From the NCBI GenBank assembly GCA_023634235.1, contig JAMKCF010000004.1, positions 5,249,202 through 5,313,201 of the forward strand: 64,000 nucleotides of DNA, in the 5' to 3' direction. Both the position numbers and the translations under genes were made by a program. This document shows, piece by piece, positions 45,215 through 56,900 of the stretch. The notes under the pieces are model-generated. The model was not told the origin of the DNA. It made no database searches and saw nothing but the letters and a program-made list of their open reading frames with translations. Origin of the DNA: Pisaster brevispinus. Lineage: Eukaryota; Echinodermata; Asteroidea; Forcipulatida; Asteriidae. How positions within the stretch are numbered: the first letter of the stretch is position 1; every line of letters starts with the position of its first letter.

Positions 45215-46252
45215 TGCACTTGCCAATTGTAACCCGCGCCCTGGGGGACCCTGGCCTAGCGGGGACTTACCCGGGGACCCGCCTAGTCCCTGGTATGTCC
45301 CTGGGTAAGTGCCACGGGGCGGGGACAATAATTTCTTGGAACACCTGGGTAAGTCCTCGCCCAACCCCCCCCCCCCCCCCCCCCCCCCGACCGCCGGGCA
45401 AAAGCTGGAAGTCCCCGCACAGTCCATGCCCCAGTACTGCCGGGCCTATTGCGGAAGTCCCGGCACATGCCCCGGCAAATGCCTGGCATCTACATGTATG
45501 CCGTGCCCCTGGACCACTCATCAGTCATGCCATAGACAATATGTTTCAGTTGCTTTTTACTATACATGTAGTTTTTTCTGTCCAACAGCCAACTTATTTC
45601 ATTAATCGATGAACTGATTATGAATTTATGAGTGCATTGTTGTCCGTTTTACATTCAGCTAAGTTGTGCCTATCAGCTAAGAGCATTTTAATGTGAAGTA
45701 CTGTTCAAAGTATGATTCATAAAACATTTAAAACAAATTGTAGTAATTAGTAAAAAATCAATAAAATTATTAATTGTACAATACCCTTTGCAGCCTACTG
45801 TACACAGTAAATAGGCCTTTAGTGTATGAAGGTTTATTAAAATAAATACCTTGGAGAGTTTGTTAATATTCGGCAAAATATGAAGCCGGTTACAAATATT
45901 TTTTACGTACATGGTTGTGTAGGAACAAGGGATTTTTATTTTTTTTCGACCATTGTAAAGAAATTATGAACACGGAAACAATTACTCCACCCTTCATATT
46001 TGTTTGACCCCAACGCTATTTAAAATGTTCTGGACCCCAACCTTTCACCATTTTCGATTTCTCACCCCCCCCCCCCCTGCAATCTATAGTGTGTCGTACA
46101 TGTACATGTACATACAATTAATAGTGATATCCATGGGGTAATAGGTCCCTGCTAGCAGGGCAACTGCTTTGGTAGCCGGGCACTTATTTCTTGGAAACCC
46201 CTACATGTAGGTAGGTCCCCCAGGGCATGGGTTACAATTGACAAGTGCATTA
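45215..46252. mobile_element. 1-kb inverted-repeat element with GC-rich left arm
   Basis: GCACTTGCCAATTGTAACCC plus GCGCCCTGGGGGACC at the left is mirrored by GGTCCCCCAGGGCATGGG plus TTACAATTGACAAGTGC at the right; TTAT flanks both. The left 250 bases are strongly GC-rich with a run of 27-28 C at about 45366; the rest is AT-rich. No ORF of substance. Confidence 0.75.
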
Positions 46253-46598
46253 TACATGTAGTTGAGCTCAACAAAAGAAGCAATTGAATAGCGCTAATCC
46301 ATGGAAGCTACCACAGTTGCTATGGAGATTGGGCTTGTGGTTTCTTCTTCTGGCTGGCTGGATCGCTCCATTGTTAAGGGATTAGTTGTTGATAAATATC
46401 TTTTGTACCACAAGGGTAGTACTGAGTGATGCACAGCAAGTGTGGACAGGGACATTAAACTCCCGTGGCTGGTGCAATGGCCTATGAACTTCACAGTAAC
46501 GCCAAGAATAGTTGGAAATATGCCTTTATTTTTCGAATGCAAAAAATAGTTAGTGGCCTGACGTTTCGACCCTAGCAGAGTCTTTCTCAAAGGCTAAA

Positions 46599-47625
46599 TG
46601 GGTCATTCCGTGCCAACTCACCTGATGGGTCGGCAGGCTCCATCTCAGATTTTGCTAATTTTTTTTTTAAACAATCCCCTATGGGTGCCATGAACACACG
46701 CAAAATTTTAGAATCCTACTCCTCATAATTTTTGAGATATGACCCCCTAAAAAATTAAGCCCCACCCCTTCAAATTGACTTTTTGTGTTTTCGGCATTTT
46801 TAGAGGTCTGTATCTACAAATGGAGATAAGATATATAGCTACAAATTAATTTGAATGGTATTTGGTATCCCATCAACTAAATTATACTGTCAAAAGTAGC
46901 ACAGGTCATTTGTATATCACGGTGTAGGTCTTTAAAAACAGACATTTTAGCCTGCGTGATGACTTTTCGTCATTTTTGAAACCCCCTAGAGCCCAAGTGA
47001 AATGTCCGATTGCTTTTATATTACATTTGGTTATAAACTAAGTGCATATGTGTGACCTGATATGAGGATAGATCAATCACGCCTTTGATGGGCACTTGGC
47101 AGGGGTCTAAATATGGGTCCACCTGTAAAAATGCCAAAAAATGCCTTTTTCAAGCGGTTATTTGACAACGTAGGACATTACTGACATATTTACAAATTTT
47201 TCCCAATAACACTTTGTGTCCAGTCTACTTGTGTGAGAAAGAAAAAAAATGGTTTTTCAACTCCTTCACGTAAAAAAAAAAAGTGAATATGCATAGATTA
47301 AGGTATTTGCTGTGTATGCTATTTAGTGACAGCACTTGTTTACAAAAGAGCACAGAGCCTGGACTTCTGCAGGCATAGTTTGTACACTACAGAAGCGTAG
47401 TGCCGCCACATGAGTAAAAAAAATCCCGCTCTTATCATGTACATACACAATAACTATCGTGTACGTACATGATACCTTATACATACATAATATCTCTGTC
47501 ATGTATGTACACATTAACTCCAGTCTTTATATCATGTACATAGACGTTAACTGTCAGGTTCTTACATAATAGTTACCAGTAGGAACATGATAATTATCAT
47601 GTATGTGTACGTACACAATAATTAT
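46599..47625. mobile_element. second single-arm relative of the palindrome, inverted
   Basis: Starts GGGTCATTCCGTGCCAACTC, passes TTTTGTGTTTTCGGCATTTT and ACTTGTGTGAGAAAG, and ends in ACACAATAATTAT-type repeats. Opposite orientation to the 21-kb copy. Confidence 0.75.
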
Positions 47626-48279
47626 TGGTGACATGACCCCTTGTCCTTTATTTTTCGAAAATACAGTTTAACAATAATACAAATACACAAATAACGTTGC
47701 TATTAATCCAAAACATTAACCTTCAAAACAGTAAACCTATAAGCCCTTAGTCCGCTTAACCCAGTACAGCGTGTTATGTAATACTTTATCAGTCTGTGGC
47801 AGCCCTACTAAATTTTCATGCAGTCTGTGAAATCAGTTTACACCCGGGGTATGCAAGCTTTTTTACTTCATTTTCAAGCATAATACCCCTCAGAGGAGCT
47901 AGCTGTTTATTTCCTATAAAAAGTACATGTAGTTTATATCCCTTCAACATGTTTTTATGAATGGGTTGATAAAATTGGAGTAACAAGATTTGTTTTGATG
48001 GCATATGTAGGTCATGCAATCAACTGTTTTCCCCCTGTAAGTTTAGAATAGGGAATAATTTTTAATACAGTCATCTTACATATGTACATGTAGCAAGCTT
48101 TGACAAAATGCTGTTAAAAGTGTCTCTTTTTTTAATGCAAACACATTATCTTTAAAATCAATGGTTTCAGCTTTGAACTGCAGCTAAATCCATTTTCAAA
48201 TGTCAAACACCGTCACACAAAATGAACTTTATTTAAAAGTACACTGTACATGTACAAGTATTGCCATATGAAAAAACAT

Positions 48280-48770
48280 GTTTCCTAAATTAGGAAACAT
48301 CGCAGACATATATGTACATTATGTCTCCAGAAATGGCTACAGATGGAAACATCAACTGTGTTTCCAAATCAGGAAACATTTGTCTCCAGAATTGGAGACG
48401 TAAAATTGTTTACTGATCAAGTAACAATTCGGGTGTCTCCAAAAGTGGAGACACATTAGAATGTTCCAAAAACAGGCGACATACATGTTGTCAATTCAGA
48501 GTGTTTCCTGTTCAGGAAACATTTATTTTCTTGTGCCCGATTATTTTGATCTTTAGGTAACGAGAACGAGACAATTCAGATTTTTTCCTTGGTGAATGAC
48601 CAAATAATTTTACAAAGCCCCTAAGCGATGAGCCTTGGAAGACTAAAGATATAAGATTTAGAAAAAAATGCATGTAAAATTAATAATATGTGTAGAAAAT
48701 GTTTTTTTTATTTTGATAGGTGTCATTAAAGGTAATTCACCTTAAAACAAATTGAAAATAATACCAATGA
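48280..48770. repeat. hairpin-array repeat, copy 2 (five hairpins)
   Basis: Hairpins TGTTTCCTAAATTAGGAAACA (48290), TGTTTCCAAATCAGGAAACA (48360), TGTCTCCAGAATTGGAGAC, TGTCTCCAAAAGTGGAGACA and TGTTTCCTGTTCAGGAAACA. The right end, GATGAGCCTTGGAAGACTAA-AGATATAAGATTT, is inverted relative to copy 1. Confidence 0.8.
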
Positions 48771-48774
48771 AAAA

Positions 48775-50590
48775 GTTATCTGCAGCAAAACTTGATTTTT
48801 GTGATTTGTATCCTGTTTTGGAAGTGTGTTTTCTGATCTGGAGACAAAATAAATATTCCTTGATTAAGCATTGTACCGGACTGTATTGTACATATTTATG
48901 TGTAACAATCCCCATTTCTGTCTATTCATGTGTTCATGGAATTCTATGTTCCAGTTTTGTGTACTATGTATACATGCTAGTCTGTATCCACATGGATCCC
49001 AAGCCAGAGGAAGCTGTGCATGCAGCAGATGGTAAATTTTACATCTTGCGATGACATTTTGAGTAATAATGTTTAGTATTTCCCCTTACTGTACATGTAC
49101 GTTGATTTGTGTGCTTGACAAAATTACATAGAAATTTGTTGAACTGTTCTACTGTGCAAACTACAGACTATTTCTGCAAACAATTACATAGTTGCAAAGC
49201 TTGTATCAACTTCAAACTTTACATGTAGACTAAAACATGTATTCCTGACACCGCTCATTCCAAACAATATAAAATTGATAATGAAAAATACACATAAGTC
49301 CAAAATTAAAGTTAAAAAAAGAAAGAAAAAAAAAGAAAAAAAAGATAAAAAAACAGAAACCAACAAAACTTAAAATACCAAAGAGTCAAACAAAAGTAGA
49401 AACACTGACCAGATGAAGTAATACAAGTATTAAAAAAAGTAATTAAAAAAAAGTAATTTAGTAATAATGACATGCATTGTACATGTATCGAGCTAACAAC
49501 AAATTAAATACCTATATCATCTCTCAGACGGAAAGAAACGTCTTAAAATAAATCAATAACCAATGAGTTTCTGGTGCCAACACTTAGTTCTTTAACCCAT
49601 GGGAAACGTTCAGCTTCAGAATGTTTAAAGTAATCTGTTCTAGGTTTACCATGATGAAAATGAGAACATCTTAAAAACTTTAAAATTGCTCAGAAATTTG
49701 TGACTAAACTTCGTGCTAAAAACGATCTGTTTAGCAATGAAGGATAGGTTGAAAAAATACTCTAAGTTTAGTTGAATTCATCATTTCCAAAGTATTAAGC
49801 CTGTCCATGTAGGATTGTTCCATACTATAGCCCCATCCACGGGGAGTAATGGCCAGCCCTTTCACACTTGGATCGCTTTACCCCTGGTCTACCCCAGCAG
49901 TTGGGTATCATACCTACCTTATTTGGAACAATGAAGAATTAGTAGAGAATGCAAGAAAAGTGTTACGAAAACACTCAAAGTTCACTGTCTTCCAAAAAAC
50001 TAACGAAACGCATAGTACATGTAAGGCGAAGGTTTCCAATTACATAAATTTGACCTTTTCCTGAAAAAAATAAATGAGAAACATTTCCCTCTTTCTCTGC
50101 TATATTGGAGAAAAAATCCTCTGTTGAAATCATGATACCCTTCCTGGTTAAGAAGGAAGAAATTATGCATAAAACTAACAGCTAGACAGGCACAGTTAGT
50201 CTGGGGCTGTCTGCTACATGGCATTTACTTGCAGTTTCACAGTATTTTGAAACACCCCAGTTAGACTATAACCTGTATTCCCGACGCCTGAATTTTGTCT
50301 TACAAACTCTAAATTTCTAGTTTATTCCCCTTAATTATTTTTTCCCCTTACATTTTGTATCACCAGAGAGTTTTTACATAGATGGCAACTCATCTCAGCT
50401 GGCTGGTCTGCAATGCTCTCCAATCTCATATGTCTGGTTGACAGGCATTTCTCTAATCGCAATTTCGGGGAAGCAAGCAACCGTCTATTACTGAGGGGAC
50501 GTTCAGGCATTGGCTTTTAAATCAACCTTAACTCCAACTGCACAGTTAGCTTCTGCGAAACTGTTGGCCTGCAGGGCACTTTTGCTAACA
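48775..50590. other. no coding exon seen upstream of PDZ-ROCO gene
   Basis: A-rich block 49310-49450. No frame with a clear domain. 5' UTR exons of the downstream gene would not be detectable by eye. Confidence 0.45.
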
Positions 50591-50593
50591 GTC

Positions 50594-50986
50594 ATGGGAC
50601 TACCGGATGGCCAAGAAGCCAGCAACCGTGAAATGTTTCACCCAAGCTTCCTGTCACAGAGCAGCGAAGATTCCATGCTGCTCTCATGTGGTAGCAGTCC
50701 TGGGAGTACGGCTACGGGCAGCAGCAACAGCAGCAGCAGCAGCATCAGGTCCTCTCAACAGAATGACAGGACATCTTTATGGCATCGAAATGAAAATAGA
50801 CCAATAGCTGGACAGTCAAAATGCAATCTATGCACAATGAACCACCGGCCTAAGGAAGTAAGCATTGATGAGTTGAGAAATTTTGCGGTGAGACATCCCG
50901 ACAAAATCAGGTGGAATGTGGGGGCTAAAAAAGTCACGATAACACCCGATGCAGGAACAATTGGGTTCATGTACAAAAATGTTAGG
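50594..50986 (+). CDS. PDZ-ROCO-Death gene, first coding exon seen
   Basis: ATG at 50594 has G at -3 and G at +4, and lies three bases after a possible acceptor TTGCTAACAG. The open frame extends up to 50495, so an alternative acceptor (GTTCAG at 50501-50506) would add 29 residues. AGC/CAG repeats give a Ser run. A CxxC (SKCNLCTMNH, about 75-84) precedes the PDZ start. Donor AGG|GTAAGT, phase 0. Confidence 0.8.
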
Positions 50987-53900
50987 GTAAGTAGAAATTT
51001 ACAAACTTTTGACAACCTACATCATGTATCGTTGGCCCAAGTTTACACAAGGACCGCTATGAGCTTTGAAAATTAACAGTACCATAAATACAAAAACTTT
51101 GGTTTGTATTCTGCTTTGTACTTTGAATTGTTGGTTATGCACGTACTGTATAGCGACTTTAAATTGATACAATGTCTGTGTGATCACTTCTACGCGTGGT
51201 ATGCGCGTACACGCTGCTGCACCATCTGTCCTTGCCAAAATAACAAACAATACGCACACAAAGAAAACAGAACTTGATTTTATTGTTCACCGAACAACAA
51301 GCACATACATGTAGTGCATACAGTGCTTTACACAACAGTGTGCTTGTTGAGGGGCCATTTTTTGTATCTAGTTCACAGAGTCGGTCTTTATATCACATGT
51401 TAATACTCCCACACGTGACCAATCTTTGACCAATCGGAGTGCATAAACTCTCTGAGGTGTTTATTAATGACGGAGGTAATACTGTACCTTTAAAACATGA
51501 TGAACGGTAAGAGCAGAGTGTGGGTTCGAGTCCCAGTCCAGGCACACTTTGTGTCCTTGAGCAAGATGATTTACCATAATTGCTTTACCCTTCAGATGGG
51601 ACATCAAACCAAAGGTACTACATGTGTACTAGGGTTGGTAGTGCACGTACAAGAACCAAGAACACGTATCGTGTAAGAGTAAGGGTTAACCCCGGTGTTT
51701 CTGGTTCACATAGCAAGCACCCTTGTTTGCAGGTTCCCTCAGGCTTGCGAGCAACAGTGATTTGATTTATGAGGCATCCTTGGTTTCTTTACTACCAGAA
51801 ATATAACAATAATGTAATAGTAATAATGAATACAAACTCGATGAGGACATTGTTAATGTTTTTTTTATATAGGCCTATACATCCACACAGGGAGAGAGGA
51901 ATACTAGCACATGGTTTACAATGGCATACAATGTGTCTGCTGAAGGACCTTCGGCTGGACGAATCAGGACTGGCGATTGCATCCTCTCTGCCAATGGGCA
52001 GCCCATACAGATTTCACAGGTGTGCACGGTATTTTGCTTTTTATCTTAACCCTTCAAATCTTATCATCTCTGGATGATGCCATCAGTGTTGTTTTGAACA
52101 GTTTGTTTATAAACAAATGTTGTGTACTCTGTCAGAAAAGTGGTTGAACAAATTGGAACAATTCCAAGCTCCCTATTGAGAACTAGCCAAGTGAAGGGGA
52201 AGTTGTCAATTTTTCCTGGGTTGATGATTCTTTGACTATAACAAAATTCCATCAATAACTGCCCTTCTAGGAATTCCCACAGGCACTGGAAACGAATCTC
52301 TTAGACCCCCGTTTACACTAGATCCAGAAAGGTGGATCAGACCCGGGTCTGATCCGGCAGATGTGGATTAACGACTAGTGTAAACGCAAAAAAGCCGGAT
52401 CAGACCCGGTTCAAGATCTGGCAATTTTAATCCACCTTTCGAGGAGGGTTGAATCCGGCAATTGGTGGATCAGATCCGGCAAAGTGGATTCCAAATACAA
52501 GTGTACAGTAAATGCAATTGGATCAGACACTGCAATTCGATGTGGTCATTTCCAGTTTCTCTACGAATGGTGTGCTATTCGCTAGTGCTTTGGTGGATCC
52601 GACGTATGTCTTCATTGTTGTGTCATGCACACATCGTTGTTGCCTTTTTGCTGTATTTTGTTAATTTTCCCATCTATTTCTTGGAAAACTTGGCGCGCTG
52701 TAATCGTGACCTTTGATCTTTGCCAGGTTACCCTTGAGCTCTTTGCGAGGAGCGGTGACGTCATGACCAATATACATCCGGTTCAAAAGTGGGATCGGAG
52801 CCGGATCAAGCGCTGGTGTAAACGCGACACCGGATCTTGATCTGTGGTCGTTAAAAAAAATGCCGGGATCTCAATCTACCTTTCTGGATTTAGGGTAAAC
52901 ACCGTGTTAGCCTGAGGCTAATGGCCACTCCTGGCTGAAATCAATCATGTCTTCCGTCAACAGATGGCTTCCAGATGGCTTGACCGCTCGGAATCTGTTG
53001 TGTTGAGTCAGAAGACTCTGATCTGATGGTTTGGACTATTTTGATTGGGAAGGGATTGTGTTCACCAAAAGAAATCAATCACGTGCTATTATAAAAACGG
53101 ACTGTTGGAAACAGTACAATGGTGTAATTGTGCGCGTTGATTCTGAGGGTGTCACCAATGATTAAAGGGACGATATATCTTTGGTAGCTACTCCAAAAAA
53201 AGGAATGACTATGAAAACTTACTTGGTAAAGACTACTGGAGAGCTGTTGATATTTTAAAACAGTGTTAGAAATGACCCCCTTTGAAGTAATGTAGTTTTA
53301 GGGAAAGAGGTAATTTTTCACCCAAAAATTTGAACCTGAGAAAGGCTTCAGGCATGAAGCCTTTCTCAGGCATCTGAAAGCACACAATTCTATGCAACAA
53401 AGGTGGGTTTTTTTTGTGTTTTTTTTCTTTCATTATTTTCTTGCGACTTCGATGACCAATTGAGCCCATATTTTCATGTGTTGGTGTTTTTTGATGTTGG
53501 GATATCACCAAGTGTGGTAACTGGTCTTTGACAATTACCAAAAGTACACCCTGCCTTTAGGAACTCCATTTCTCGGTGTTTTGCCTTGAATCAAGTGAAC
53601 TTGGGACTGCAGTGTCCTTAAAGCACCAGTCCCTCTGAATCCTTGACTTCGACCCAAACAAAATCTAGACAGATTGGTGCTTGTTAGGAATACCAATCCC
53701 AACAAAAAAGAACTCTCTTTTTGAGTTTTTTCGCTAACATGCCTCAACTGTGTCACCATTGTAGCAAAAAGTCTGGATACCAGTTGGATGTTGTGTGTCG
53801 TACTGTATTCATACATGTACAATGCACAGACTAAATAATGTGACAGTGGCCTGGAAACAAAAGAGTAACTTTTCTAATATTTTGTTCAACTTCCTTGAAA

Positions 53901-56900
53901 TATGTACACTGTGGTTTCCTGTCTTTGCCATGGTTTAGTCACGTAGGAGGTTCTGCACTGAACACACTGTACATGCCCATCAGCATGGCATACAGCATAT
54001 GCCTGTCATTGTAAACTGCACACTGCAATCACTGCATTATTTTCCTCCACTGTTTTCTCTGAATGTACATGTGTACAAACATTTGAAGATAAAAAAAAAC
54101 ATATCTTTTTGACGCCCTGTTGTAACTTTTGTCTTTTTTGAAGAAAAAAACAAAACAACAACAACAACAATACCAGAACCAGTTGCGTTTGTTGTTCACC
54201 ATCATGAACACCGCGTTTACACTAGATCCAGAAAGGTGGATTGAGATCCGGCATTTTTTTTACGACCGCAGATCAAGATCCTGTGTCGCGTTTACACCAG
54301 CGCTTGATCCGGCTCCGATCCCACTTTTGAACCGGATGTATATTGGTCATGACGTCACCGCTCCTCGCAAAGAGCTCAAAGGTCACGATTACAGCGCGCC
54401 ACTTCTAGAAATAATCATTATCAATGCGAAGGTAGAATGCAGAAAATACAGTACAGCAAATGATACGGATAACAACGACCATGCAGGTAGAAATATTTTG
54501 TAGATGGGAATTAAAAAAATACAGCAACAAGGCAAGCTCCGAACGTAACGATGTATGTATAAGGACGCTGAAAACAACAAAACGTTTCACACACGCACAG
54601 TCCATGTGCACACAGCACACACACAAATATAAACAGCGACGGATGTTCCACCAAAGCACAAGCAAAAAGCGCGCCATTCGTAGCGAAACCGGAAATGACC
54701 ACATCGAATTGCGGTGTCTGATCCACCTTTGCGTTTACACTTATATTTGGAATCCACTTTGCCGGATCTGATCCACCAATTGCCGGATTCAACCCTCCTC
54801 GAAAGGTGGATTAAAATTGCCAGATCTTGAACCGGGTCTGATCCGGCTTTTTTGCGTTTACACTAGCCGTTAATCCACATTGTCGGATCAGACCCGGGTC
54901 TGATCCACCTTTCTGGATCTAGTGTAAACGGGGTCGAAGTGGGGTCTGTGCCAAAGAATTATCCTAATCCTCTAGCGCTAGTGCAACATTAAACAATGCA
55001 TTACAAGCTAGAGGATCCATGCATAAAACATCATGTTTCAGTCAGATCTGGGGTTTTGTTTGTGTGTACATCCTGGGCTCAATTTCACTAATCACTAAGA
55101 TGAGTCGTTAAAAATCGACAGAGCGATTTGTGTTGTGTCATCACACTATGCTCTAATAAGCAACTAAGATTTATACGTGTGTGCACATTGCCTTCCGGTT
55201 TGGGCACTTTTGGCCATGAAAAGCATTTGTTTTGAAATGATTGTGATTGGAAAGATATTTTGCAAGTAAAATACAATGAGTCACATAAATATCACTTGAA
55301 ATTGTGTGGTTTTTGTGAAAGTTCATGACAGAACATGGTCTGCTATTTTGTACAAGTACATGTAGTAACCAACGTTTTTGACTCCACAAAATGGCGGACC
55401 TTACATGTAACATGTATGTACAGCTGGTTGTATGTCTAGAGGCAAATTTGTGTTTTTTTAATCACTTCTCACAAATTAAAACACACTTCAGGTGTTTTAG
55501 TGCATGAAAGGAAAAGATTATTTCCAAACAGCAAAATTTTGAGAATTTTGAAGGAAATTTGCCTCTTTAAGGTAATCATAATTTCACTGATAAGGCAATT
55601 TTTTGTTTATTACTTGGATTACAGAATCACTGCCCCAAAAAAATCATGGTTTTTTTTTTGGGGGGGGGAGGGGAATTACAATTCCCGCCTGAAAAATTCA
55701 ATTTTGTGTTTAAAAAAGAAAAGGAAAAAAAGCAAGCCACAACACTTTATTCCACCAATCGTGTACAAATCAAATACTTTCAAACAGACAGTCCATGCCA
55801 TATTTTATGGACGCTGCCATGTGCTACCTAGCGCTGCGCCAGCAATCAATGTAAACCAGACTAATTCCATGCATTCACGTACAAAATTGTGAGCCCATTT
55901 ACGAACCGTAATACATGACCAAAATAATTATTCATGGACCATAGTAACACTTGCACTCAAGACCAAAACTCATGCAATATCCACTGCTTGGCGGAAGACT
56001 TTACGTGTTTGCGCATGCTCGGGAAAAGGGTTTTTCCCTTGACTTTGTGATAACCATTATCGCTGGTGCGTGGGGTAAAATTGTATACAGCACTGTCGTA
56101 GCTGGTCTGCATGCACTTTCCATCGACGGCATGGTCTGCTGGAGCACAGTTCGTAGTATGGAAATTTAAGCTTGTTTAGGAAAAACTACGCAATGTGTAG
56201 GTTTTATTTTACAAAAATGACACAGTTTAGGAAACCCTGGAGGAACAGAAGGATTATTTAACTGTATAATGTAAGAGTTGTTTCCTTGTTTTCTGTTTTT
56301 TGGGGGTTGTTGTTGGGTTTTTTTTGGGGGGGGAGGGAGGTTTATGCGGGGTTCTTGATCAAGTGCGCGGTTGTGTAAACTTTTTTATTTTAACTCTACA
56401 TTTTGTTTCTGAAACGGGCGGTTACATGTGTAACCAACCCACTGATTATTTGCAGCTGAAAAATCCGTAATCCAAGTATTTAAGAATAAATGGCCTAAGC
56501 TAGGTTATCGGTTTGTGTGCATACTTCCCATAAATGAGAATTCTTGGCTTACACAGCCAATGCAGTAATTTGGCACTGGCCCTGTCAGTGGAGAATGATG
56601 ACCATGAAGTGCACAACTCTGTGGTAAGCGGATTCATGCAAATGAGCATCATTTATGAAAGTTTACTTTTGTTGATACATGTGTACGATGTTTGCTGCTG
56701 TTTGACCACAAAGTTACAAAACCAAATGTTGACCACTACACACTGACATTTATGTATAACTTGTGTACTATACCTTTGTCTTTTCCTCCACGCAATCAGG
56801 GCATCGATCTGAAGTCCATCATTGAGACAAACAGAACTGACCTAGTGACCCTGATGATACAGAGTCCTGAAAGTCGCATTTACGAGAAACATTTGCACAA

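Noticed and set aside
45205..45612. 135-codon Pro/Gly-rich open frames on both strands
   Set aside because: Produced by the poly-C run and GC-rich arm of an inverted-repeat element.
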